64,000 bases of DNA, from positions 24,978 through 88,977 of the forward strand of contig JANQPF010000032.1 in NCBI GenBank assembly GCA_028285415.1, read 5' to 3'. The stretch comes from Pseudomonadales bacterium (GTDB lineage Bacteria; Pseudomonadota; Gammaproteobacteria; Pseudomonadales; Azotimanducaceae). The position numbers and the translations under genes are program-made. The notes beneath the pieces are model-generated. The model was not told the origin of the DNA, made no database searches, and worked only from the letters and a program-made list of their open reading frames with translations. Every line of letters begins with the position of its first letter. Within the stretch, counting starts at the first letter, position 1. Of the stretch, positions 1-8,286 are shown piece by piece.

Positions 1-651
1 CGCGCCGCTGAAAAAAGTGAGCGCGTAGTACAGCCAGTAGCGCTTTCTGAGCACCAGGGTCTTACGTTGCTCCGATTCGCTTTTGAAGTGCGGGAAACCG
101 AGCCACATTACCAGCGCAAGCAATGCGCAGACGCCCCCGGCCAGCAGGAAATTCCACTTGAACTCGAGGGCCAGCACTTCGAGGCAGACCCACAGCACCG
201 CATAGACGAACAGCGACGTTATCGAACCAACGGCAATCAACCTGCCAAGCATCTGCGGCGCCTCGGCATGCGAAAACCACTGCAGCGACAACGACTGCTT
301 GAGGGCTTCGAAGTAATGGAACCCAACGGACATGAGCACGGTCGTGCAGTAGAGACCAACGATGCTCGGGAAAAAGCCGGTCAACGCAACCCCGATACCG
401 AGCATTGCCAATGACAGCACAGCAAACGTCTGTTCTTTCAGGACCAGCAGGACAAAGACGGTCGTGAACGCAAGAAACCCCGGGACTTCGCGCAGGCTCT
501 GCAACCAGCCGATCTCCACGCCCGTAAAGGCGGCGCGTTCGACGGCAAAGTTGTTGAGCATGGCGGACCAGGCGTTGAACGCCACCGGCATGGCTATCGA
601 CATCAAAATGAGGAGCGCAAGCGGCGTGCGCCAGCGCGTCAGATCAGGCAT
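1..651 (-). CDS. MFS transporter, N-terminal part (cut by window edge)
   Basis: The minus strand is open for 217 codons from ATG at 651 to the left edge, so only the N-terminal half is seen. The translation begins MPDLTRWRTPLALLIL and shows about six hydrophobic helices separated by short charged loops, including a loop 'GWLQSLREVPGF' between helices 1 and 3 and 'HYFEALKQSLSLQWF' before helix 5. This is the pattern of a major facilitator superfamily permease, an inner-membrane secondary transporter. The substrate cannot be read from the sequence. A GAGATGGA run sits just before the start. It is divergent from the AEC transporter gene with 57 bases between the starts, so the two may share a control region. 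Confidence 0.75.
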   Translation of the reverse strand, partial: MPDLTRWRTPLALLILMSIAMPVAFNAWSAMLNNFAVERAAFTGVEIGWLQSLREVPGFLAFTTVFVLLVLKEQTFAVLSLAMLGIGVALTGFFPSIVGLYCTTVLMSVGFHYFEALKQSLSLQWFSHAEAPQMLGRLIAVGSITSLFVYAVLWVCLEVLALEFKWNFLLAGGVCALLALVMWLGFPHFKSESEQRKTLVLRKRYWLYYALTFFSGA

Positions 652-708
652 TCCATCTCACCCCGGGCGATCGCGTAGAATAGAGGGTTTCCGCCCCGGA
701 TCCCACCG

Positions 709-1590
709 ATGCTGCAAGCCGTTCTTACGGTTGTCACTCCCGTTTTTCTGATTGCCGCCCTGGGTTTCATCTGGATCAGACGCGACCAGCCGTTCGATAA
801 CCACACCATCAGCAGCCTGGTCATGTATCTGGGGAGCCCCTGCCTGATCTATTCGTCGCTGACCACGCACGCACCTAATCTGACGGTGCTCTTTGAAGTC
901 GCCGGTGCGGCGCTTTTTGTCCTTGTCTCGAACGTGGCGCTGGCCTACGGTTTTCTGCGCCTGCGGGGCTGGCCCGTGGCGAGCTTTCTGCCTTCGCTGG
1001 TGCAGCCCAACGGCGGCAACATGGGTCTGCCGGTTGCGTTCCTGGCCTTCGGCGAAACGGGCCTTGCGCTCGGCATGGCGTATTTTTTTGTACTGTCCGT
1101 GTCGCAGTACACGCTCGGGCTGGCGGTGTCCTCGGGCACGTTTCAACCGACGCAGCTTCTGAAGCAGCCCGTCATCTGGGCAGTGCTGGTTGTGCTCCTC
1201 GTCCTGACGACGGGCTATCAGCCACCACGCTGGTTCGAGGAGACCACGCGTCTCCTCGGCGGTCTGACCATTCCCGCCATGCTCCTGATGCTTGGCACCT
1301 CACTGGCGCGCCTCAACATCACCAACGTCGGTCAGAGCATGACCATTGCCGTCCTGCGGCTGCTCTTTGGTCTCACTCTGGGTTTGGCCGCCATCTGGCT
1401 GTTTGCTCTCGAAGGTGCGGTTGCCGGGATTGTGCTCCTGCAATCCACCATGCCGGCGGCTGTCTTCAACTACGTGTTTGCGGAACGCTACGGCCGCGAT
1501 CCCGACAAGGTCGCCGCCGTCATCCTGCAGAGCACGCTGCTTGCCGTCATCACGCTACCCATTCTAGTCGGGTGGGCCATGACGTTTTAG
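709..1590 (+). CDS. AEC family transporter (auxin efflux carrier type permease)
   Basis: The 293-residue product is almost entirely hydrophobic, with about ten membrane helices arranged as two halves of five around a more polar middle (about residues 150-180). The motif PNGGNMGLP near residue 103 and the C-terminal half ('TIPAMLLMLGTSLA', 'LLQSTMPAAVFNYVFAERYG') are typical of the AEC (membrane transport protein, PF03547) family, whose bacterial members export or exchange small organic acids such as malate or malonate. The length is normal for the family. The substrate is unknown; neighbours do not reveal it. It is transcribed away from the truncated MFS gene and converges with the thioesterase gene. 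Confidence 0.88.
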   Translation: MLQAVLTVVTPVFLIAALGFIWIRRDQPFDNHTISSLVMYLGSPCLIYSSLTTHAPNLTVLFEVAGAALFVLVSNVALAYGFLRLRGWPVASFLPSLVQPNGGNMGLPVAFLAFGETGLALGMAYFFVLSVSQYTLGLAVSSGTFQPTQLLKQPVIWAVLVVLLVLTTGYQPPRWFEETTRLLGGLTIPAMLLMLGTSLARLNITNVGQSMTIAVLRLLFGLTLGLAAIWLFALEGAVAGIVLLQSTMPAAVFNYVFAERYGRDPDKVAAVILQSTLLAVITLPILVGWAMTF

Positions 1591-1633
1591 CGAGCGGGCC
1601 TGCTGACTGCCCGGGTTGCGGACGCACCCGGAA

Positions 1634-2065
1634 TCAGGAAGATGGGACTCGGGGGACGATGAGCTGGAAGACGAACGTGCCGTGGGCTGCCAGCGTCCGC
1701 TCACCGCCGTCGACGAGGAACATCTCCCCGCGCAGCGTGGCAAGCCGCTTCGATTGGCTCACCACCACAATCTCAGCCTGTAGTTCCGAGCCTGCCTGCG
1801 CGCCTCTGACAAACGTGGTGTTGGCATTGATTGTCACACCCCGTAATTCCAGCGAACCGAGCGCATAGGCGCACCCGGTGTCGAGAATCGAGAACGCAAT
1901 CGAACCATGTGCAAAACCGGACGCGTTGACCAGATGGGCGGGCACTTCCAGACGCATGCGGCACCGGCCCTCTTGCGCTTCGAGCACTTCCATGCCGAAG
2001 GCGTCGAGAATACCTTGATCGGTTTCCAGTACTTTGCGGACTCGCGGATGAATGAGATCAGCCAT
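1634..2065 (-). CDS. PaaI-type hotdog-fold thioesterase
   Basis: The 143-residue protein has the single hotdog domain of the PaaI/YbgC-like acyl-CoA thioesterases. Visible family signatures are the loop 'LVNASGFAHGSIAFSILDTGCAYAL' region: Asn47, His53-Gly54 and the catalytic-type acidic residue Asp62, followed by the beta strand with 'VTINANTTFVRGAQAGSELQAEIVV'. It would hydrolyse a CoA thioester in the cytoplasm; the acyl group is not known. Its ATG lies inside the last codons of the upstream SDR gene (8-base overlap), so the two are translationally coupled and probably act on the same acyl-CoA pathway. Confidence 0.85.
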   Translation of the reverse strand: MADLIHPRVRKVLETDQGILDAFGMEVLEAQEGRCRMRLEVPAHLVNASGFAHGSIAFSILDTGCAYALGSLELRGVTINANTTFVRGAQAGSELQAEIVVVSQSKRLATLRGEMFLVDGGERTLAAHGTFVFQLIVPRVPSS

Positions 2066-2825
2066 GCATCGTCAGCCCGCCCGAAACGCTGATCGTCTGG
2101 CCAACGATGAAATTGGCATCATCGCTCGCCAGAAACGCCACGATGCCGGCGATATCGTCAGCCGTGCCCAGCCGTTTCAGTGGAATTGACCGGGCGAGGC
2201 TCGCGCGCAGCTTTTCACCTGCCTCGCCCTCACCGGCAAACGCGGCAAAGAGCGGCGTGTCCGACGGCCCCGGGCAGACGGTGTTGATAATCACGCCACG
2301 CCGGGCGAGTTCTCTGCACACCGTTTTACCGAAAGCGATCACCCCGCCTTTGCAGGCCGAGTAGACCGCCTCGCCGGACGAGCCGATACGGCCTGCATCC
2401 GAAGCTATGTTGACGATTTTGCCACCACCCTGCGCAAGCATCTCCGGCAGCGTGACGTGGTGCATGTTGAGCGGTCCGTAGAGATTGATGTCGATGATTT
2501 TCCGCCACAGCTCAGGGTCCGTTTCGACAAAGTTCTCTGCATGATCCCAACCTGCGTTGTTGACGAGCACGTCAACGCCTCCAAAGCGCTCTTTGACAGC
2601 CGCGACGACGGCCTGGCAGGCGGCGTAATCGGTAATGTCGAGCTCCAGAGCCACCGCCTCGCCGCCAGCACGCTCGATGGCGTTGCGGGTGTCTTCGGCG
2701 CCCTCGCGATCGACGTCCAGGATCGCAACGCGCGCACCCTCTTCTGCCAGCCGCAGCGCCATACCGCGGCCAAGGCCGCTGCCCGCACCGGTCACGAGCG
2801 CGCTTTTTCCCTGCAATCCGCGCAT
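2058..2825 (-). CDS. short-chain dehydrogenase/reductase
   Basis: A classical SDR of 255 residues. It has the NAD(P)-binding TGAGSGLGRGMA near the N-terminus, the acidic residue 'LDVDREGA' after beta 2 suggesting NAD preference, NNAG ('LVNNAGWDHAENF'), the catalytic Ser in 'NIASDAGRIG' and YSACK. The frame is open further upstream, but the ATG at 2825 is preferred because GGGGAAGG lies nine bases before it and the protein then starts right before the Rossmann fold (MRGLQGKSALVTGAG). Such SDRs in acyl-CoA gene neighbourhoods are often 3-hydroxyacyl-CoA or 3-oxoacyl reductases; that role is inferred. Overlaps the thioesterase gene by 8 bases. Confidence 0.9.
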   Translation of the reverse strand: MRGLQGKSALVTGAGSGLGRGMALRLAEEGARVAILDVDREGAEDTRNAIERAGGEAVALELDITDYAACQAVVAAVKERFGGVDVLVNNAGWDHAENFVETDPELWRKIIDINLYGPLNMHHVTLPEMLAQGGGKIVNIASDAGRIGSSGEAVYSACKGGVIAFGKTVCRELARRGVIINTVCPGPSDTPLFAAFAGEGEAGEKLRASLARSIPLKRLGTADDIAGIVAFLASDDANFIVGQTISVSGGLTMHG

Positions 2826-2905
2826 CAGTCGTCGCCTTCCCCAAACACGCCCGCAGTGTACCCGATGTCTCCGCAACCTGGGCATCCAGGCGCCGGAGGC
2901 TTACC

Positions 2906-3946
2906 ATGGAGAACATGCTGACCTGCACGTGGGCCCCGACAGTGTTTGCGGGCAATCAAATCGTCGACAAGCGCAGCGGCCCTGCCACGCTGCCGCCCGG
3001 CGACGATCTGCTGGAGCTAACAACCCAGCTGGTGCAGCGCTATGAAAGGCTCGGACTGAGTCACCTCTTGATCGCACAGCGCTGGTTCGGCAGCGGTGAC
3101 GAGATCGAAGCGTCGTCGCTCGATTGCCTGGCTATGACCGCGCTCTTTGCGGGTTGCACGGAAGAGCTCAACCTCATCACCGCAATCCATCCCGGCTTTT
3201 TCCAGCCCGCTTCCGTCGCCAAGTGGGGGGCGACGCTCGATCTGGTCTCCCGCGGACGCTGGGCGATCAACCTCACGAGTGGATGGAATCTGCAGGAATT
3301 CGACATGTACGGCATCGATCCGCTGGAGCACGACGAGCGCTACGCCCGATCTGCCGAGTTTCTCCAGGTGCTCCGCGGCGCCTGGGACAACGCGAAATTC
3401 AGCTTTGACGGCAAGTACTATCAGATTCGCGATCTCGAGTTAGAGCCGCGCCCGTCTCATCCGCTGGTCGTGTATCAAGGCGGCCAGAGCGATGCCGCCA
3501 TGCAGATGGCCGCGAGCCATTCGGATTGGATGTTTCTGAACGGCGGATCACCGGAAAAAATTGCCGGTCTGATCGAGCGCGCACGCGCAGCATCGGCGAG
3601 CACTGGAAGACATCTCCGGTTTGCCGTGTACGCGGCCCCGCTCTGCCGGAAAACCGACGACGAAGCCTGGGCGGAAATCGACGCGCGGCTTGCACGCATC
3701 GACGAGCGTCTTCTTGCCCGGCGGCGGGAGCGCACCGGGGGCGCCGAAGGGATGTGGTCTGACGATGGCGATGAGCTTGCAGCGCTCGACAGCAACGAAG
3801 GTTACGCCGCCCGCCTGATCGGATCGCCAGCAACCGTTCTGCAGCGCGTCACGGATCTCCGCGACGCGGGTGTCGAGATGCTGCATCTCGACCTGCGCGA
3901 TCGTCTGTTCTGCGAAGAGGTGCTGCCGGTTGTGCAGGCGCTTTGA
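2906..3946 (+). CDS. LLM class flavin-dependent oxidoreductase (SsuD-like monooxygenase)
   Basis: The 346-residue protein has the luciferase-like monooxygenase TIM barrel. It resembles the alkanesulfonate/dimethylsulfone monooxygenase branch: an N-terminal 'TCTWAPTVF', 'IAQRWFGSGDEIEAS', 'AIHPGFFQPASVAKWGATLDLVSRGRWAINLTSGW' and 'EFDMYGIDPLEHDERYARSAEFLQVLRGAW' are characteristic. Members use reduced FMN and oxygen to cleave C-S or oxidise carbonyl compounds; the substrate here is unknown and no flavin reductase gene is adjacent. The start is supported by GGAGG six bases upstream. It is divergent from the SDR/thioesterase pair (80 bases between starts). Confidence 0.87.
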   Translation: MENMLTCTWAPTVFAGNQIVDKRSGPATLPPGDDLLELTTQLVQRYERLGLSHLLIAQRWFGSGDEIEASSLDCLAMTALFAGCTEELNLITAIHPGFFQPASVAKWGATLDLVSRGRWAINLTSGWNLQEFDMYGIDPLEHDERYARSAEFLQVLRGAWDNAKFSFDGKYYQIRDLELEPRPSHPLVVYQGGQSDAAMQMAASHSDWMFLNGGSPEKIAGLIERARAASASTGRHLRFAVYAAPLCRKTDDEAWAEIDARLARIDERLLARRRERTGGAEGMWSDDGDELAALDSNEGYAARLIGSPATVLQRVTDLRDAGVEMLHLDLRDRLFCEEVLPVVQAL

Positions 3947-3999
3947 TGAAAATATGCTAGAATCTTGCCTGTAGGCGCGTGCGAGGGGCGCGTGTCAAC

Positions 4000-4017
4000 C
4001 GATTGCCATGGCAATCG
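4000..4017. promoter_or_regulatory. perfect 18-bp palindrome in front of the small membrane protein gene
   Basis: CGATTGCCATGGCAATCG reads the same on both strands. It lies 29 bases upstream of the TTG start at 4046, between the end of the flavin oxidoreductase gene and an AGGGAG ribosome binding site. It could be a dimeric repressor operator or, in RNA, a hairpin; no T-run follows, so it is not an obvious terminator. Confidence 0.55.
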
Positions 4018-4045
4018 TTAGCTCAGGAAAACAGGGAGATGTGTT

Positions 4046-4270
4046 TTGAGCTTCGTGATGAATCCACAACAAGTCAAACGCCGTGAGTACATGGGTCTGA
4101 GCGGCCTGCTCATCGGTGCCGTCCAACTGCTGGCAGGTCTCATCTGCCTGCTCTTCTCAATGCCGATTGGCCTGCTGGTGCTCGGCCTGGGTGCCGCGCT
4201 CTTCACGGCCGGCGTTTACGTGCTGACCAGAATCCCGGACGTTGTCGGCCCGAGAGAAGATCTCTGGTAG
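4046..4270 (+). CDS. small two-helix membrane protein
   Basis: A 74-residue protein with a short polar N-terminus (NPQQVKRREYMG), two predicted membrane helices (about residues 17-40 and 43-62, 'GLLIGAVQLLAGLICLLFSMPIGLLVLGLGAALF' region) and an acidic tail ending PREDLW. I do not recognise the family. The start is taken as TTG at 4046 because AGGGAG (4033-4038) is seven bases upstream; an in-frame ATG at 4058 is the alternative. A perfect palindrome precedes the gene. It is a monocistronic unit converging with the metallo-hydrolase gene. Confidence 0.7.
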   Translation: MSFVMNPQQVKRREYMGLSGLLIGAVQLLAGLICLLFSMPIGLLVLGLGAALFTAGVYVLTRIPDVVGPREDLW

Positions 4271-4284
4271 CGTAAGCCTTCCAA

Positions 4285-5235
4285 CTAGCCGTCGATATCG
4301 CGCTTTAAGCTGGCATACGAGCGGTTGATGAACATCATGTTGAATCCGTATTTGGCGTCGTACGCTGCGGTGGGTTTTGCCGCAATGACCTCATCGAGCG
4401 TCATGCCGTCGGCAACCATCTCGCTGATTTTCGACTCCACGTCCTCAAGCATCGCAACGTAAGCGGCAAGCCCCGCCGCGTCCGAAACTGCGCCATGACC
4501 GGGGATGACAATTGTGTCCCCATTGATCGTCGCGAGCACCGCTTTGCAGAACTTGATCATGCCCCGGAGGCTGCCGCCGTTGTCAGCATCGATGAATGGA
4601 TAGCCCGACCGGTTGAACACGTCACCCAGATGGACGGCGTTGCTACCGCGAAAGATGACCGCCGTATCTCCCGTCGTGTGCGCGGGACCAAAATGCATCA
4701 GATCGATCTGTTCACCATTGAAGTGGAACTGCATGGTGTCATCGTAAGTAATCGCCGGTAGCGCCGTTTGCGGGTATGCCTCCTGCTGGTACTTCACCGT
4801 CACCAGATTGATGATGTGGTCATCCAGCATCATCTCGCGGCTGTTGGCCTGTGCGACCAGCCAGGTGCCGCCAGGGCCCAGGGCCAGGTTTCCCTCCGCA
4901 TGATCGAAGTGCCAGTGGGTATTGATGGCGAAGTCGACCGCACCGCCGCCGATCTCGCGAATGGCATCACCCACTTTCGGAATCATCTGCGGGAATTGAT
5001 CGTCGACAATCAACACGCCCTGGGCGCCAACGCTGACACCGATGTTACCGCCCACGCCAAAAAGCACGTAGAGGCCGTCCGCCACCTTCTCCGTGGTGAT
5101 CTCCGTAGCGTCGAAGTTCCAGTTGAACGCCGCCATGAGCTCGTTCAAGTCCATCGGCTCATCGTGCGCCACCGCCGCCAGCGGCGTACCGCCGACCACC
5201 AGTGCAAGAATCAGTTTTAGTATACGGCTGCCCAT
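4285..5235 (-). CDS. exported MBL-fold metallo-hydrolase
   Basis: The 316-residue protein begins with a cleavable signal peptide (MGSRILKLILALVVGGTPLAAVA, likely cut before His24), so it acts in the periplasm. It has the metallo-beta-lactamase signature H107-W-H109-F-D111-H112 in 'NTHWHFDHAEGN', a further His in 'GPAHTTGDTAV', Asp in 'HLGDVFN' and His in 'IPGHGAVS', giving a complete di-zinc site. It belongs to the broad group that includes class B beta-lactamase-like and quinoprotein relay (SoxH-like) hydrolases; the substrate cannot be assigned, and antibiotic hydrolysis should not be assumed. The start has GGGGGGAG upstream. It follows the acyl-CoA dehydrogenase gene by 36 bases on the same strand. 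Confidence 0.88.
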   Translation of the reverse strand: MGSRILKLILALVVGGTPLAAVAHDEPMDLNELMAAFNWNFDATEITTEKVADGLYVLFGVGGNIGVSVGAQGVLIVDDQFPQMIPKVGDAIREIGGGAVDFAINTHWHFDHAEGNLALGPGGTWLVAQANSREMMLDDHIINLVTVKYQQEAYPQTALPAITYDDTMQFHFNGEQIDLMHFGPAHTTGDTAVIFRGSNAVHLGDVFNRSGYPFIDADNGGSLRGMIKFCKAVLATINGDTIVIPGHGAVSDAAGLAAYVAMLEDVESKISEMVADGMTLDEVIAAKPTAAYDAKYGFNMMFINRSYASLKRDIDG

Positions 5236-5271
5236 GCTCCCCCCTTTGGACCAGATGTCAGGATCCCGACG

Positions 5272-6453
5272 TCAGTCGGGTAAATCCAGAATGCGTTTGG
5301 CAATGATGTTGAGCTGCACTTCGGACGTACCGCCTTCGATGGAGTTTGCCTTCGAACGCAGCCACGCCCGGGTGGTGGTGAGCTCGTCCTCACCGAAATT
5401 GTCTCCCTTCCAGCCGAGCGCCTGAGCACCCAGGATCTGCAAGAGCAGCTCGTACTTGCCTTTGTTCTGCTCGGTACCGTAGTACTTGAACATCGAAGAT
5501 AGCGCACCTGGCGCCTTGCCGGTAGCTGACTCTTCCATGGATCGCCGGGTTGTGAGTCCGAAAGCACGATCGTTCATGCGGTGCCGGAGGATGCCACCGC
5601 GCACGCCGGCATCAGCAAGGGCGCCGGTATCATCTCGGCCAACGTATTGCGCGGCGTAGTCCTCCAGCGTGCGCAGCTTCTGGCCGCCGCCGATACCACC
5701 AATGGACGCCCGCTCGTACTGCAGCAGCCTTTTGCCGACGGTCCAGCCTTTGTTCAGCTCGTGAACCAGGTTTGTCCTCGGCACGCGCACGTTGTCGAGA
5801 AACGTTTCGCAGAATGGCGACATGCCGCTGATGAGGAGGATAGGTTTGACCGTCACACCCGGCGTTGTCATGTCGAAGAGGACAAAGCTGATCCCTTCAT
5901 GTTTCGGCGCGTCCTGGTCGGTACGCACCAGGCAGAACATCCAGTCGGCATGGTTCGCGCCTGACGTCCAGATCTTCTGACCGTTGACGACAAAGTCGTC
6001 CCCATCTTCGACCGCGCTCGTGCGCAGACTCGCCAGATCCGAACCTGAACCCGGCTCGCTGTAACCCTGACACCACCAGATTTCGCCCCGCGCAATTTTT
6101 GGCAGATGCTCGAGCTGCTGCGCCTCCGTGCCGTATTCCAGAAGCGCTGGGCCAATCATGCTGACACCCATGCCAACCAGCGGCGGGCGGGCGTTGATAC
6201 GACGCATCTCTTCCTGCCAGATGACGGTCTGGGCTTTGTCGAAACCTGCCCCACCGGCAGCCTGTGGCCAGGCCGGGACCGTATAACCCTGCTCCGCGCA
6301 GCGATCCATCCAGAGTTTCGTATCCGGATTCTTGTACTCGGCGCGGCGGCCACCCGTCGGGGACTCGTCCGCGGGCATGTTGGTGCGCATGGACGCCGGG
6401 CAATTGTCTTCCAACCAGGTGCGGATCTCTTCGCGGAACGCGGCGCTACTCAT
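5272..6453 (-). CDS. acyl-CoA dehydrogenase
   Basis: At 393 residues it has the full acyl-CoA dehydrogenase fold: N-terminal helical domain, middle beta domain with 'WCQGYSEPGSGSDLASLRTSAVEDGDDFVVNGQKIWTSGA' (FAD and substrate contacts) and C-terminal helical domain ending 'EGGTSEVQLNIIAKRILDLP'. It oxidises an acyl-CoA to the 2-enoyl-CoA with FAD, passing electrons to ETF. Sequence style resembles the group used for branched, steroid-like or aromatic-side-chain acyl-CoAs rather than straight fatty acids, but this is inferred. A second paralogue lies at 23854-25056. AGGAG nine bases before the ATG supports the start. Confidence 0.92.
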   Translation of the reverse strand: MSSAAFREEIRTWLEDNCPASMRTNMPADESPTGGRRAEYKNPDTKLWMDRCAEQGYTVPAWPQAAGGAGFDKAQTVIWQEEMRRINARPPLVGMGVSMIGPALLEYGTEAQQLEHLPKIARGEIWWCQGYSEPGSGSDLASLRTSAVEDGDDFVVNGQKIWTSGANHADWMFCLVRTDQDAPKHEGISFVLFDMTTPGVTVKPILLISGMSPFCETFLDNVRVPRTNLVHELNKGWTVGKRLLQYERASIGGIGGGQKLRTLEDYAAQYVGRDDTGALADAGVRGGILRHRMNDRAFGLTTRRSMEESATGKAPGALSSMFKYYGTEQNKGKYELLLQILGAQALGWKGDNFGEDELTTTRAWLRSKANSIEGGTSEVQLNIIAKRILDLPD

Positions 6454-6485
6454 TTCTCTGGGCTCCTGTACTCATATTCTATGCC

Positions 6486-8219
6486 TCAAAGTTCGCGCAC
6501 AACTCTGAAGCCACGATCGTCGTTCGCACTGCTGGCGGTGTTGCGATAGGAAGAGCGTGCCTCGATCGGCTGGGAATCCCACGAACCACCGCGCACGCCA
6601 TGGGTAGTGCACCCCAGGCCTTCGGCCACGGGGCTGCCGTCCCCCGGGGAGTCAGCATATTCAGGCATGCCGCAATCTGCCACCCATTCGGCGACGTTGC
6701 CATAAACGTCGTACAGACCAAAGGGATTTGGCGCATAACTGCCTACCGGCCCGGGCCGCACCATGTTGTCCTCGCAGTTGAGCGTCTCCCAGTCGCGATA
6801 AACCTGGCGCGTGCTGCGGTCGGCAATGTTGGCATAGCGGCACAGTTCCATTTCGTCGTTGCCCCAGAAGTAGTGTCCGGTTGAACCCCCACGTGCAACG
6901 TATTCCCACTCCGCCTCTGAAGGCAGCCGGTACTTTTCACCGGTGCGTTCACTGAGCCAGTCTGCGTAGGCCACCGCATCGGCGAAAGATACGTATGACA
7001 GCGCGTGCGTCGCATTGGCAGGATCGAGCCGTTCGTGCAGCGCTCTGCCGGTTGCGTCGAGAAAAGCGAGATAGTCACCGATGCTCACCTCGAATTTCGA
7101 AACCGCAAAAGGCTGAGTCAAAGACACCCGATGGAGCGGCCGTTCCGACGGTGGGCCTTCGGCATCACCCATCATGAAGCTGCCTGCGGGGATGACCACC
7201 ATGGTTGGCCCCTCACCCCCGCCCGCGAGAGTGTCAGCAAATTCGCGCCCCGGCTCGACCGAAATCGGCTGCAGGTCGAAGCGCACCGTTGCGCCTGCGT
7301 GAGGCAGCTGGATCGACCTGAAGGCGGTGCGATAGCCGAGCGCGCGTGCTCTGACTTCCACCTTGCCGACCGGAACACGCATAGCATCGCCTGCATAGTC
7401 GCGCCGCCGCTGCAGGTTTCCCTCGGCGTAGCGCACGCTGACTTCCGCATCCTGTGGGTTGACGACAACCCGCAGGCTACCGTAGTCACGCTCGAGATCC
7501 ACGTGATGCAGGTTGTCTCCGTAACGCACCTGGTGGCGAAACTCCTGCGCCACGTAGCCGGGCTTCGAGACGCGCACCGCATATTCGCCAATCTGCAGCC
7601 GCATTTTGGGTTGATAGGCCACGTCTTCACCGATGAACTCGACTTTGGCGTCCCGCGGGGAGGTGGTGATCGTCACGCTGCCGTGCGGATCGATGTTGAG
7701 ATTGAAGTTTACCTCCAGCGTCTGACCGTGCTTCAGCACGTGACGCTCCTCGACGATATGCCGTTCTGCCTGACCCATGGCAATCACGTGCTCCCCGGAA
7801 GGCCATTCAGCCTCGGTTGGCGTGACGCCGGGCAGACGCTCGCCGTTGATCTCCACCCATGCGCCACGCGGGTTGGACAGGAGCTTCAGCACACCTTCGC
7901 CCGCTTTGAACGTGACATGTCGCTGCACGTGATCACCACGCGAAAGCCGTATCGTTTCGACGTGAGGTTCGTAGTGGGAATGGACAATCTCCAGGTGATG
8001 GCTGCCGCTGTCGAGCTCCAGGCGTTCGCGCGGGGTTACGCCACGCTGACGCCCGTCCACGCGGATGATTGCACCCGGCGGTTCACTGGTGACCGCAATC
8101 GTTGCTGTGCCAAAAACCTGATAGACAACTCCGGCAAGGACAACGACACCAACACCAATCAGGGTTTTGACTCGGCTGCTCATGGCGTCATGGTCCCACG
8201 CCCGGTGGGAAGCGTCCAC
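6486..8219 (-). CDS. membrane-anchored PEGA-repeat protein with SUMF1/FGE-type C-terminal domain
   Basis: A 577-residue protein with one N-terminal membrane helix (about residues 18-36), four PEGA-like beta repeats (about 38-105, 108-174, 179-243 and 246-318, each with the 'S-x-P-x-G/D-A' and 'GEH/GKV' turns) and a formylglycine-generating-enzyme-like domain from about residue 340 ('MVVIPAGSFMMGDAEGPPSERPLHRV', 'RLPSEAEWEYVARGG', 'VYGNVAEWVADC', 'VRGGSWDSQ', 'RGFRVVREL'). PEGA domains are thought to bind surface structures; SUMF1-like domains also serve as non-enzymatic ligand binders. The active-site cysteine pair of true FGE is not evident. GTG at 8219 has AAGGGG five bases upstream; ATG at 8183 is an alternative. 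Confidence 0.85.
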   Translation of the reverse strand: MDASHRAWDHDAMSSRVKTLIGVGVVVLAGVVYQVFGTATIAVTSEPPGAIIRVDGRQRGVTPRERLELDSGSHHLEIVHSHYEPHVETIRLSRGDHVQRHVTFKAGEGVLKLLSNPRGAWVEINGERLPGVTPTEAEWPSGEHVIAMGQAERHIVEERHVLKHGQTLEVNFNLNIDPHGSVTITTSPRDAKVEFIGEDVAYQPKMRLQIGEYAVRVSKPGYVAQEFRHQVRYGDNLHHVDLERDYGSLRVVVNPQDAEVSVRYAEGNLQRRRDYAGDAMRVPVGKVEVRARALGYRTAFRSIQLPHAGATVRFDLQPISVEPGREFADTLAGGGEGPTMVVIPAGSFMMGDAEGPPSERPLHRVSLTQPFAVSKFEVSIGDYLAFLDATGRALHERLDPANATHALSYVSFADAVAYADWLSERTGEKYRLPSEAEWEYVARGGSTGHYFWGNDEMELCRYANIADRSTRQVYRDWETLNCEDNMVRPGPVGSYAPNPFGLYDVYGNVAEWVADCGMPEYADSPGDGSPVAEGLGCTTHGVRGGSWDSQPIEARSSYRNTASSANDDRGFRVVREL

Positions 8220-8247
8220 CGATGCCCCTTGTCACCCGTCTGCCGCA

Positions 8248-8278
8248 TCGGCTAATTTCCCTGGTTCAATCAAGCCGA
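8248..8278 (+). promoter_or_regulatory. inverted repeat in the metY leader overlapping the ribosome binding region
   Basis: TCGGCT (8248-8253) and AGCCGA (8273-8278) form a perfect 6-bp stem around a 19-base loop, and the right arm carries the only purine-rich sequence (GAGA) before the ATG at 8287. A stem here would reduce ribosome access. I cannot match it to a known SAM riboswitch core, so it is only a candidate control hairpin. Confidence 0.3.
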
Positions 8279-8286
8279 GACAACAC

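Noticed and set aside
4285..5235. Metallo-beta-lactamase antibiotic resistance gene
   Set aside because: The zinc motif is common to many hydrolases; no class B lactamase-specific features are seen, so resistance should not be inferred.
7005..8255. 416-codon open frame on the plus strand opposite the PEGA-SUMF1 gene
   Set aside because: Antisense shadow; no motifs, and the minus-strand product is clearly structured.
8248..8278. SAM-II or SAM-V riboswitch before metY
   Set aside because: The stem is there, but no pseudoknot core or conserved loop bases could be recognised.
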